DNA of 64,000 nucleotides, taken from NCBI RefSeq assembly GCF_000003815.2, contig NC_049991.1, positions 12,248,955 through 12,312,954 on the forward strand, written 5' to 3'. Position 1 is the stretch's first letter. The number at the start of each line of letters is the position of its first letter. The notes below the pieces were generated by a model. It saw only the letters and a program-made list of their open reading frames with translations. It was not told the DNA's origin and ran no database searches. The stretch is from Branchiostoma floridae. Its lineage: Eukaryota > Chordata > Leptocardii > Amphioxiformes > Branchiostomatidae. The position numbers and the translations under genes are program-made. Positions 1 through 13,000 of the stretch are shown here, piece by piece.

Positions 1-2309
1 ATTCTTCAGTCCCAGAACCAACTGAAATCACAAAATGAAAACAGCTACATATCTATCTATCAATAATGAAATGTCAGAGCACTAGTTTCGTGAACATGTA
101 ATTTGAATTTGTGCCATGGTAACTCTAGCTGGTTTCCGATGACCTTCTTGATTTGTTGCACAGAACTTGTACTTGGTAACAGACATGCCTCCTCACAGTG
201 CTACATCTATGCATCTTTGGACGATAAAAGCTATATAATATCTTTGTTATGTATTGAATATACATCAACTGATGTTACGGATGCAGTATACCTTTTCAGC
301 ACCAAGGACAGTGACTTTCAGCACATACATGTACCATATTTTTTTAATTTCATGGTGTATAATAAAAGCTATTTTGGGTTATAATATCTTTGATATACAT
401 TTGTATATCAAACATACTAACTGAAGAAGTAGTTTACCTTGACTTGTGAAGTAGCTATGGTGATGGCAGCTGCAGAAGAGAAGCCTGCTAAGACTGGGAA
501 GGAGATGAAGTTCACCAAAAACCCTGGAAAAATTGAGTAACATTCAGGTTTATTTGCATACATGATACACACAACTTACCCAGCACCAAGAGGCCACGTC
601 TAGCGAAATAATAAACGTTTAACAAGGACAACAACAACAATAACATTCAGACTTTGGGCATTACTAGTACCATCCATCAAATTAAAATGTGTGGATTGAT
701 TATTGCAACAACATTATCACACAGATACAGTTATCATGTAGCATCAGATTACAGGGTTTCAGGACTCACCTAAGTGTAGAACTCCCATGAGGAATTGCAC
801 ACAGCCAGCTAACAGGCACAGGACTACTGCATACACAGGCTCCCCATTTACGTATTCCGCCACCATGAGAGTAGTGATGGCGGTTGGCCCCAGTGTCACG
901 TGTCTCGAGCCTCCAAAAACGCAGTAGACGAAGCAGCCCATGAAGGCAGAATACAGGCCATACTGTAGGAGATGACATAATTATTCAAACACTTCTAACA
1001 GTAATCAACCACGAGTGATGACATCACAAGAAAGTAGCCATTTGTGTAACGCTAGTTCACCTTTATCCGTCAGGTAACCTATATCCGTTGTTTTTGAAAC
1101 AGGGTATTTAAGGATATAAGTCTACGACCGTTGGTTTCCAAATGCAATTTTTTTTCAAATACTTCAATTTGTCAATTTGTCGACTCGATATCCCTAAAAA
1201 GCCTATCAAAACGGATTTAGGTTACTTCGCGGATAAAGGTGAACTAGCGTTACATACATTAAGATTTTTATGTATGCTTGACAAGAAATATGCAGCGTTA
1301 TACATTTTTCTTTTTCTTTAAACTTAAAGGCAGCCTTATTCACTCATATATCTTTACAGTATGATGTACATGCTGGTATTATCAATTCTACAGTTTGCAA
1401 AAATGGCCCTTACTGGATCACTTGTCCCAATTTGCTGTAAAAGAGCTGAAGGTACATATTTATGACATCGTCTAATTGCACTGGTGATGTTTACTGACCA
1501 AGAGCAAACATGTGCTTGTTAGGAATTAACCTCTGACTTCTTGGAGATAATGTTGACCTCGCCTGACCTTGTAATTTTGTGGTCCACTGCACAACAATGG
1601 CTCAGGTTGGGTCTTAGACCTGCACTCTGCAAGTGGCCAATTTTGAAATAGATTTTATTTGAAATTCAGGTTGTTTCAAGTGATATAGATCATTAAGATT
1701 TTTAATCATCATAAAAGAACATTTCATTTAAGAAAATGTTTGACCACATCCCATTTGAAAGTGATTTATAATCAAGCCCCATCTAAATTAGTAACAACCT
1801 CGGAATTAATACAGGTCATGATGCGAATTATACACCATATAACGTAAGTGTTGGTCTGTCTCTTGTACAAACTCTGTGTACTGGATTCATGAGTCTTACT
1901 TTAAATCTGTTGCCGACTTATCTTTGTTGTTTACCCTCTACCTCTTTAGTTGATTATCTACTACGCCACGAACGATAACAGGGATAGGACGTTTCGGGCT
2001 GCACGTACGCACACCAGATCTCACCTGTAATGGCAGCTCAGCCAAGGCTGCGTAAGCCAACCCCTGGGGGATCACTGTCAGTCCCACCGTGAAACCCGCC
2101 ACAAAATCACGGAACAACCACGCCAGTCGGTACGTCGGCAACCAAGTCAAGATGGGCAATCGTGTCTTTGCCGTTTTGACGGTACAGCAGCTTCGCAAAA
2201 ATCTGCTGCATCCTTGTTTGATGTCCTCTCTCCATCCTTGGTCCTCGCCATCCCTGTTTCCCAGTTCGTGGATGGCCACCTGCGTTCCGCTGTCCACCGT
2301 GTCGCACAT
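1..2309 (-). CDS. SLC26A11: SLC26A11-type sulfate/anion transporter, gene A (5' part, truncated by window edge)
   Basis: Four exons on the minus strand: 2309-2025, 962-770, 523-438 and 21-1, where the window ends. All junctions are GT-AG. Exon 1 encodes 95 aa ending in the SLC26 signature GLTVIPQGLAYA. Exon 2 begins YGLYSAFMGCFVYCVFG, exon 3 is GFLVNFISFPVLAG..., and exon 4 starts LVLGLKN. Exons 2 (193 bp) and 3 (86 bp) have the same lengths and phases as in gene B, so the two are paralogues. The start at 2309 is supported by an in-frame TAG two codons upstream. Its N-terminus (MCDTVDSG...) is unrelated to that of gene B. The SLC26A11 family carries sulfate, chloride and related anions across membranes. 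The remaining exons, including any STAS domain, lie outside the window. It is divergently arranged with gene B, 1.7 kb apart. Confidence 0.9.
295..315 (+). promoter_or_regulatory. NRSE/RE1-like motif in gene A intron 3
   Basis: TTCAGCACCAAGGACAG fits all 17 positions of the degenerate RE1 consensus NTYAGMRCCNNRGMSAG used for REST/NRSF sites. It lies in the intron between exons 3 and 4 of gene A. Binding is inferred from the motif only. Confidence 0.45.
576..645 (-). repeat. Dispersed repeat end with (GTT)n tract, copy 1
   Basis: Read on the minus strand it has GTT triplets, then TATTATTTCGCTAGACGTGG, then GTGCTGGGTAA. The same order and near-identical sequence occurs at 43212-43285 on the plus strand. 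It looks like the conserved end of a SINE- or MITE-type family. It lies just outside exon 3 of gene A, within intron 2. Confidence 0.6.
1046..1253. mobile_element. Small MITE-like element with ~45 bp terminal inverted repeats
   Basis: Both ends read inward as GTAACGCTAGTTCACCTTTA, and imperfect pairing continues to about 45 bp. The element is 208 bp, non-coding, and sits in intron 1 of gene A. No target duplication longer than TA is obvious. Confidence 0.75.
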
Positions 2310-4046
2310 CGCCTACTGTCCTTGAGTATTATCTCAACGGGGAGCACAATTCAACAACACCTATCTCATCCCTTTGGCTCACCTGTCACGTACGTGAGCG
2401 GCAAAAAACATCTGCTGCTGCTCCTCGGATCCTCGTGAACAGATTTTTGCGCGAAAACAACGCGTTGTGATATGATACAGAACACTTCCGGACACGACAC
2501 TATACATCCAGCATTACATACAAACTGCTGTGTTTAACCTGGACACCTTGTTGGCACAGTCAACAGTGGGTGTCAACGATTGGGCAGTTGTTCCTACCTC
2601 TTGACTGAAGACCTAGGCATACGGCACGCGTTTTGCAAGCTCAGTGTGACTTGCAGTTTGCACAATGTCAGATAGCAAACAGATGTTGTGAATAGACCAA
2701 TCCAAGGTCGACTAACCTTGGATATGGATACAAAGATATTTTTTCCTTTAAAATATGACGCCAAATATCAAATCTTTATATCAATATTGTAGTGAGTAGT
2801 ACTAGCAGACTTCTACTAGCGGCACATCTGAAAAACAGGCAATTTTATGTTGAATTTAGGGGAATGGTTGAATTGAACCCCCCTTCGCTCAACCCCAGTG
2901 GAACCGTCCATTCCATGATGTCATACGGTTGCGTCATGGAATACCCCCAGTAGCTTCCTGAATTTGCTTCTCGGGATCAAGGTGCTTAATTGGGTTCATG
3001 GGGCAAAACAATCTGCATTGTGGGACATACATAGTGCTTAGGTTGCAGTGGGCATTGGAATGTGTAAAGTCTGATGATTTTGGAAGCAGAGAGATGTTGA
3101 ACGGCTGTCTTTCTTTCCCGTGTCGACTTTAATTGCGTGTCAACGTTATGTTTGTACGATTAGCTTTTATAAAGTACTACAATAAGTGTTGTTTTTATTA
3201 GTCTTAGCTGCATACCTTACTAAAGAACAGACTGAAATAGTTGAACAAAGACTTGAGGACATTAAAACTTTTCAGTTGTTGGTGTCGTCGCAAAAAAAGG
3301 TGATCGTTTGGAAACGCTTGAAAACAAGTAACTAAAACAACTGGCTTATTGATCAGTTTTCTTGTTTTGCAAACATGCAAAAAATAGTTTCTTGCAAGCA
3401 TCACATGCCTTGTCGAAAAAAATTCCACAATGGAATTGTGACCATCTGTGACAATCGCCAATGTCCTCTTAGACCTTTTAGGCAAGTTAAGTCAGCATTA
3501 TTATATCGGTTACCTACATAAATATTAGTTATAATATGGCTTTTTGGAGAAGTTAGGATACTCTCATGATAAGTGAGACTGACATAGAGGGATACACTTT
3601 TGACTAATCCTAAAGGTTTGACTGCCTTGTAGAGTTAAGCTCGGAACCTTAATGTGAATTGTTGAATCATCCAACGAGCTTCATTGTTTTAAATTAAAAA
3701 TCAATCTATCTTAAGTTGGAAGAATTTTGCCAGCCTTTGCGTCAAATATTGTGCAAGAATGGAGTTTTATCTAATGCGAGTAAAGCTAACCAAAGAAGTA
3801 AACCATTTAAGGTATGATAAAAGCCCGATAACCATTTGTGATAGGAACTGTAGTGTGATACCATAAGGTCAAAGGTTGTTGATGATTGCGGGCACGCAAG
3901 TGACACTGAGCAAAGAAGTCAACGTCCACACGGCGTTTTCCACAGCGTTAGAGCCATGTCCTGGTCGCTAAAAGACTGAAAACTCACACCAGCGATCCCA
4001 CTGAACCAGAGAGGTCCGAGAAGGTCTTCAAGTAACGTCGGAGTGA
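2310..4046. promoter_or_regulatory. Shared intergenic region between divergent SLC26A11 genes
   Basis: 1.7 kb separates the start codons of genes A and B and must hold both 5' UTRs and promoters. No coding exon is recognised. A short inverted repeat, TTCCATGATG...CGTCATGGAA, lies near 2910-2943. I see no clear TATA box. The promoter role is inferred from the head-to-head layout. Confidence 0.5.
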
Positions 4047-7000
4047 ATGGCAGTGGTTCTGAAGAAGTGTAAAAGAAATGGCGTCAAATTGGTCCAGGAA
4101 ACGTGTTCTGTGCGTTTTCTCAAAAAGAGACTACCGATCGTGGCATGGCTGCCCAGGTACAACCTCGAGAAGTTCCAGGGAGATCTGATCGCAGGTTTGA
4201 CGGTTGGTTTGACCGTGATTCCCCAGGGTTTGGCTTATGCTGCAGTCGCCGAGTTACCTCTTCAGGTGAGCTATGATAAATTCGGACATGACCGGAAGTG
4301 ACTGAGTGGGCTGGGGTGGTGGGCAAAAACTCCATTTTAATTTTTTTGATAACAATTCGGAACCTGTTATAATATAAGCAGAACTGGACCTAGAAAATTT
4401 TAAGATGGTTGAAACTTCTATGATGGTAAAAGGGGGCGGGTCTAGGTCAAATTGGGGTCACCCATGTCAGCTGCGTATGCAAAATGATTGATCAGTTCAT
4501 CAAAGAAGAAAGCACAAACATCACAACAAATTATGGAGCTAGTATTACGACCACATTTAAGTAATTCAGTTCCCCTGGTAATACCCCCTCCTCTGTGTAA
4601 TGCCACAGGGTTTTTCAGGATTGAAAATTGAGATATGAATGATGTCTCTGGTGACATTATGTATGTCCACAAAGGAAATCGACCCTCAGGCACTCCTAGT
4701 AGACAAACCTGATACCTTATAAATTCAAGCAGATTGCAAATTGGCTTATTCTATCTCGGAATGTGAATGTATTTGGAGGGGTACCCCAAAAAAGGATACC
4801 GTAAATTTGCTGCATTTGCCTGCCCATTGCCAGAATAAGATTCCTGAAAAACATCACACATGAGTGTGAAACCACTTAAGGGGATGAAGGAAGCATTTGT
4901 AATCAAGAAACAACAATATAAGTGGCATTTACAGACAACTAGACAGGCAGCAACCATTAACTGAAAGCAAACCATTTCTTGGTGGAATAATGTGTGAGCA
5001 AAGCTGGTGAATTGCACTTAAGTTATATATACATGCCAAGTAATTGCAACATTATAATAGTTTTAATACAATATACAGATGACCATGCAGATGAAAATAA
5101 CAACAGTTTTATTACCAGTATTTATTAGTACATATGTATCACTGAGAGCATTTTTGAAACTTATCATAATGGTTGATATCTTATTAATCCCGTAGCTCGT
5201 AATTGTGAACTTTACTAGTAATAGTGTTTATGCTGAGTCTATGTTTTCCCACTTGACGTGTCTGTGTATTAAGAGAAATGGCATTTTGATTAGTGATAGA
5301 TCTACTAGAGTAGTTCCTATATGACTTGACAAGTCCCATTAGCAGACATACAGTCAGAGGGGAGTGAAGGCCTACAGTATATGTGTGTGCCATTTGCATT
5401 CCTCGTCACTTTTCATTGTCTACTATAGTAATTACCAGGGAAAGACTATTTCACACTTGAAGCCAGATTTGTTGGATTGCTTGTCAATGGAAGGCATTTT
5501 GTTTGGCATGGTCTAAAGTTTTCTCCGTATGGCACCTAATTGATAGCATAGCATTGATCATTATTTGATTGATTAATGTTGATTGATGAGAATCTTTGTT
5601 AATGCAAGGACGTTATATGTCCTTGGTTAATGTGCTCCCCTCTCTAAGGGACAAGACTGGTGTTTTGAATTATGCTCCTGTTTTGATGGGAGGACATACT
5701 ACATCAGGCGATGTGTGACATGGTGGACAGTGGGATGCAGTTGGCCATCCACAAACTGGGAAACATTCAGAGTATTGTATGGATAGTCTAAAAACATAGC
5801 CTTTCAAAACAGGCACAATCAATTATTGATATGTTATTCCTTGTTCTCACCCAACAGTATGGTCTGTATTCAGCCTTTATGGGCTGTTTCATCTACTGCC
5901 TGTTTGGCACATCGAAGGACGTCACACTGGGACCAACGGCTATCATATCGCTGATGACGGCTGAGTATGCGAAGGGGGAACCTACGCTCGCTATCGCTCT
6001 CTGCCTTTGCGCAGGACTTGTACAGTTTGCCATGGGTGTCTTACAGTTAGGTGAGTGCTCGAAATAATTTTTTGGTAACAGTTGAAACATCTACATCCAA
6101 AATCATATATCTTCTGTAGTAGCCACAAAAGCTCTTAGGCCATAAAGCATTACATGTACAACATATAATACATGTAATAGTATATACACATTTGATCCAA
6201 CATTTAATCATTTGACATTAAGCTCATATTTAAGAAGAGTGTCAAACTCAGGGAGGTAGTTCACTGCCTTTATTGTTGCTAGATGAATCACATTTAAAAC
6301 TGCTATAAATGTAGTAGGATTAATTGTAAGAATCCAACGAGAGGACAGTTTTCTTTTTGAATTATAAAAATGAGAGTATGTTGTATGATTACCATTTGCC
6401 TTGTCATGTTTTAACACAATGGCTCTTCATATTTTGCTCTGTAGGTTTTTTAGTGAATTTTATGGCGTTTCCGGTCATCTCAGGGTATATGTCTGCTGCA
6501 GCACTCATCATCGGATGTGGTCAGTTGAAGGTAAGGCATACATGTACAGAGTAATTGCAGTACTAGCCTATCATCTAGGAAATGTTCTTGCATGGTTTAC
6601 TTCCATGTTCTTTCCTGTAGAACTGAATCTGCAACCATCTGTACACAAACTTTGCTGACTTTTCTTCTGCATTAGACTCGAGCACTTTTTGAACTTGCAT
6701 GGCAAAAGTTTGATCCTTCTCTTTGCATATGCATTTGGTCATTGCCATACAAATTATATAGATCGTTTGAAAATTGTTACCTTTTTCCCCTGAGCAATGG
6801 TAGTATTAGAGTTGTACCTCCTTTGGATTGGTTTTGGATCACAGCATCCCTACAAGCTGGGCATATTTTTGGCCATTAATCTACCATATTGCATTTTGTA
6901 TGACGCCATGAGTATTTCCATATGCATGGTAGTGTTTTATATTTTGTTCTATGTTTAACATGGCTATTTTATTCCTATTTCTCCTTCTAAGTAACAATAC

Positions 7001-10000
7001 CGGGTAGAACTAGGTAGGTGTGTAGTGGCTTCTTTTGTGAGTGAAGACTGTGCTGTGAGTTGTAAGCTTCGGCGTGTAGTCTGGGGTTTTGTGACTTCTT
7101 TGTGTGAAAATTAGTACAGCGCAAGGGACAGACATGTGGATATCATGGATGGGGCTGTGTAAAGATTTGAAAAAGAAGATATGAAATGAAAAATCTTCAT
7201 ACAACCAACCATATACGAGGGCGGTTCAAAAAGTAATGCGACTGGTTTTATAACAGGCTCATTTTTTTCACCGAATGAGTTGCAATTTGGCACAAAGGTA
7301 CAAGAATATATCCTCTTGAGATTGACATATCTCAATTTGTTGTTAAGATTTTTATAAGTGACTGAGTTGAGTTCAAGATGACCACACCCTTGTTATCCCG
7401 TCGGAAGAAATTAGAGGGTCAATTAACGTGCAATTGATAATGTCTCTAAATCACTTATAGCTATTGTAAGGAAATAAAATTGCACATGTATCAAGTTGCA
7501 TTTCTCTATAAGCCACATGCCTATTTTCATCTTTTAAATACAATCACTTATCATTTTTTCGTTCCTGATGTGAAGTAAGGTGGTCAGGGTCGTAATTAGC
7601 GGTGGATTAGGGGTGGTCTGCTTAACGTTTCCATAACCGACTTTTTTATTAACTGAGAAAAATCAAACTTAATACACTTCTTGATCTTGAAACAGTTAAT
7701 AATTGTGCTAAGTTTCGCATCTTTTGGCTAATGGAAAAGCAGTCTACAAAGACCTTTATTCAACAAATCACGTATTTGACTATTAATCAAACTGCCTGTA
7801 ATATAGTAACTCGCTCCATTCTAGTGGCTGTAAAAGATGAACCATTGTGAGTTCAAACATGAAATTTGGCATATAATCTATAGAGACATTTGTTATTGTA
7901 CAGGTAAAATTTCGGCTCCCTACAATAATTCTAGAATGGTAAGATCTAGAGGAACTGATCTCCTGACAAGCTTTTAAGGGTGTGGTCATCTTAAAATCAT
8001 CTCAGTTGCTCATAAAAATTTGCACCACAAATTGAGATACATCAATCTGAACAGGATATAGTCTTGTACATTTGTGCCAAATTTCAACTCATTCGATGAA
8101 AAAATGAGCCTGTTATAAAACGAGTGGCATTACTTTTTGAACCGCCCTCGTATTCAATATATACTATTGGTAAGATTGGTGAAAATAACATAGATGTATT
8201 ACACCATGTATAGTAAGCAAATCAGTATATTGTATGCTGAAGCATACAGTGTATTGCAGTTGCAATGGCTTTGCTTTCAATGAAAGTTTAATTCAAATTG
8301 TATTTAGTCATCTTATTACAATGGACATGTGCATTATGTACTAATACTAACTGCTGGTATCTCTATTGTCTGAAAGCTGTTGTCTGAAGTAGTCTATTGT
8401 ATTAACCAAGTCACTAAATGATAATCCCGGTTCTTCTGTTAGTATGTTTTGCAGTTTTGAATAAAGTACTGTATTACTATCATGCTACAATGTGTAAAAT
8501 ATATGACAATGTGTGTTTCTTCCTGGCTGTTGTAGCTCATCTTTGGACTGAAAAATGTTCGGAGATCCTTCATCTGGAACATCTATGATACATTCAGGAA
8601 ACTTCCAGAAACAAAGTGAGTGGAGTAGGATTTTGCTTGTATATTATTCCTCATTCTGACTATATTATCATTGCTACTGTATAGCATGTAGAAATAGATA
8701 GTTCTTCTACAACAGTAGACATAGCTGTTGTGACAATGTATTTGAGGCAATTGTGAGAAGAAGCTGTCTTTGACAATGTTAATTTTGTTTTCCAGTCACT
8801 GGGACCTGACTCTGGGAATTATATCTTTTGTCATCCTGTTAATAATGAAGTGGTTAAAGGACAGAAACTGGGACAAAGACAGGGACCCCTTCACACCCCT
8901 CACCACAAGGCAGAGGGTTGGGAGGAAGGCTGTCTGGCTCATAGGAACTGGTGAGACCAGTGTCTGATGTTTTGTCATTGTATAGACACATAGAAGAAAT
9001 GGAATATACAGAAATGCTGCTACCTGAATAACGGTATGTTTCTGTGTACAAGGTACTGATTGACAGAAGTACTAAGGTCAGCTACCAGAAGTACCAAAAT
9101 CAACAAGGACTGTCTCCAACACCCACATGTACCTACACACCAAATATTCCACCGGACATGCACAAACACACACACAAGATCCATGCCACAGTGAAAACTG
9201 TACCTCTTTTTCTTATGGAGGTAAATATGCATGTACAGCACGTCCTTACTTTTGCTATAAAGTATAAACTTTAAAGGTCTACAAAAAATCTATAAATGGA
9301 GTCAAGTCTTCAATGGTTATTTGCCATATACCTGTGGTCGTTTATTGATACTAACATGTGTTTGTTTTCTATCTTTCTCCAGGAAGGAATGCTCTTATTG
9401 TAATTGTGACGACAATCCTTGCTGGTATTCTCTTCAGCAACAACATTAAACCCTTCACAATGACCAAAGATGTGCCACCTGGGTTCCCTAAAGTGGGGCC
9501 CCCTAGCTTCTCTTACCAGCATAACAACCAAACTGTAGAAGGGGAGGAGTTTCTAAGTGTAAGTGTGTGCAGTTATGTAAGCTGTCTTCTAGATGGAACA
9601 GAATTTATCAATGAGTATGTGATCAATTTACATGATATAACTCCAAGCATGCAAATGGGCGATTTTGCAGAAATAGAGCAAAAGTTAAAGACTGGCATTC
9701 CCCACAGTAAGGATGATGCCTATGGGCATTTTTGTACAGAAATAAAATGATGAAATAATAGCACAAGCCTATTACTTTTCTTCCATCGTAACTCATCACA
9801 GCTAATACATCCCTGGCCAGTGAGATGTTGTCATCTTTAGACATAAATATGTATATATATTTTCTTACAGAATTTAGGAGCCGGGATTGCAGTCTTACCT
9901 CTCATTGCAATACTCGAGACCATTGCGTATGGTAAAGCCTTTGGTAAGTCTTCTTTCATCACCCTTATTGTAGGACTAAGGTTGTGTCTTTTCAGAAATA

Positions 10001-13000
10001 TAATGCTTTATTTGAATTTGGCAGTTTTACCAAATATTGCAGTGATCAATATATCTCAGCAAAAATATGAACATTGATACTTTTTAGATAGTCATTGAAA
10101 TGCTTTTCTTACAGCATTACTGATAAGTAGCACAAAAGTTGATACTGATGATAAGATGCTCTTAATCTTGCTTCCTTTACAGCAAGTAGGAACAAATACA
10201 GAATAGATGCTACACAAGAACTCTTAGCACTTGGTAAGTACCCATGGCAAGTAACATATAATCTTACCTCGAATTATACAGTGCATAAAAAAGTCTGTAT
10301 TACTACCAGTATACTCCTATTGATGCTGAAGAAGAGTGATGGATGTCACTTGAAATGTCCGGAAGTAAACCTCCATTTTGTACCCAGTTATAGAGATTAA
10401 ATTGTATTTGAATACCAGCATAAGAATTTTCTCTTGTTGAGGCTAAACAGAAGGATTGCAGACCAATTAATACAGTAGGTGGGCCCTACAATTTTGTATC
10501 ATCTGGTGGAATCATGTACCTTTTGACCTTTTGAAACTTTTTTTGAGAATGTAGATCTCATTTGATATATACTAAAGGTACCTCTGTCCATTCCTCCCCA
10601 GGTATTGCCAACATAGTGAGTTCGTTCTTCGGGTCGTACCCCATGTCCTGTAGCTGCTCCAGAACAGCCATCAACTCCACCAGTGGGGTCAGGACTCCTT
10701 TAGGGGGGATCTTTGCAGGTCAGTCATTTTGGTAGTTTCTTTGTTGTAATATACCTGCAGTTTTTAAGATACTCATGACTCTATGGGCATTTTTAAATCA
10801 TTATTATGTACAACCAAGGACGTTATATGACATCCTTGTTACAACATGAAAAGCACTTACTGTCAGTCTTAAAATGTTTTAGACCAAGAATTCATGGCAC
10901 CAATAATTTGCATCTTCAATGAATTTCTGAATTGTTTCAACTGCAAAGCTTCAAATAACATGAAAAACTCCTCTCCCAGATCCCCTCCTACCGGGAAATT
11001 AAGTCTGCAAAAATGAATTGATTAATTTTATAGCACTTGGTGTCCTTGTGCTTAATGACATGGTTTTCTTTCTTATTATTTATATGTTTGTTTATTTGTT
11101 TCTTGTTGTTTGTGCACAGGGTTGCTGGTGATCCTAGCTCTAGCATTCATCATGCCATATTTCCGGTACATCCCCAGTGCAGTACTAGGAGCAGTCATCA
11201 TTGCCTCAGTTATCAACATGTTTGAGTATCAGGTCATCCCCAAACAGTGGAGGATACACAGTGAGTTTAGGCATAAGTTTATAGTAAAAATTATTGTAAA
11301 TTAGACTATCTACTCTAATTACATTTCAAAGGAGTCAGGCAGCTTCCCGGGTCCGGCAGCTTATTGCATCTGGCACCTTACCGGGTCCAGCAGGTTACCG
11401 GGTCCGGCAGCTTTTTGGCCCGGGCCCGGCAGCTTACCGGACCCGGCAGCTTACCGGGTCCTGCAGCTTACCGGGTCCGGCAGCTTACCAGGTCCGGCAG
11501 CTTACCGGACCTGGCAGCTTACCGGATCCGGCAGCTTACCGGACCCGGCACCTTACCGGATCGGACAGCTTACCGGGTCTGGCAGCTTACCGGGTCCGGC
11601 AGCTTACCGGGTCCGGCAGCTTACCGGGCCCGGCAGCTTACCGGGTCCGGCAGCTTACCGGGCCCGGCAGCTTACCGGGTCCGGCAGCTTACTAGACCCG
11701 GCATCTTACCGGATCCGGCAGCTTACCGGGTCAGGCAGCTTACCGGGCCCGGCAGCTTACTGGGCCCAGCACCTTACCGGGTCCTGCACCTTACCGGGTC
11801 AGGCAGCTTACCGGGTCCGGCACCTTACCGGGTCCTGCACCTTACCGGGTCAGGCAGCTTACCGGGTCCGGCAGCTTACCGGGCCCGGCAGCTTACTGGG
11901 CCCGGCACCTTACCGGGTCCTGCACCTTACCGGGTCCTGCACCTTACCGGGTCAGGCAGCTTACCGGATCCGGCAGCTTACCGGGTCAGGCAGCTTACCG
12001 GGTCCGGCAGCTTACCGGGCCCGGCAGCTTACCGGGCCCGGCACCTTACCGGGTCCTGCACCTTACCGGGTCAGGCAGCTTACCGGGTCAGGCAGCTTAC
12101 CGGGTCAGGCAGCTTACCGGACCCGGCAGCTTACCGTGGAGCCCTAAAGATTAGCTTGATATGTCTGGAAAATTTTTCATAAGCAAAGCTGACTAACTCT
12201 TTTTTTTTCTGCCACAGAACCAGACTTGTTAGTGTGGATGGTGTGCTTCTTATGTGTGTTGTTTCTAGGAATCCAGGTAAGCACTTCTAAATTTTCCATA
12301 TATCCATCACTCAAACAGATCAAGATATAACCAGATAGATGTGGTCTTGTAAGTAATACCTGGTTCATCTGAAGATGCTTCATTGTTTCATTTTGATACG
12401 CTTTGTGTGAGGTTTGTAACCTGATGTAACCTTCTACAGTTTGGCATCCTTGTTGGAGTGGGCCTGGGACTGGTTATTGAGCTGTATGGATTAGCCAAAC
12501 CTGGCACAAAGGTACCGCAATATTCTACATGGTTTGATGACTTATTTGTGGCTTTCAAAAACTGATTCCACACTAGCTGTTCATATAAAATGTATATCAT
12601 GTATGGATTACATAATTTGTAGTTTTTGGAAAATGACAGCTCAGAGACGGTATTAGATCGGTTTTGACTTTATCTGTCTTTCTCAAGAACCAAGTATGGA
12701 TTGCAGTTTGTCAACAAGATCAAGAACACAGAAGATTAATTGAACCCACCACACTTGATATTATGACTCAAGAGTAGTATGCCTGTGGGGGGGGGGGGAG
12801 TCAAAAGATACAAGGACAGGACACCTCCAGACAGTTGCATTCCTTCTCTAAATTTCTATGGTAAGGTACATAGAAAGATTCATGATGTATGATAAATATG
12901 AAGGAAGGGTAAATGCTTAACTTCACATGTAAATGTTACTCTTCCAGGTTGACACAATTGACTGCTGCCCCAAGATCGTGGTAGTCAAGTTTGACAAGGG

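Noticed and set aside
11364-12182. 272-codon open frame with periodic Pro/Gly/Leu/Tyr repeats
   Set aside because: It is produced by the stop-free 17-bp minisatellite in an intron. It has no flanking exon logic and lies between two well-placed SLC26A11 exons.
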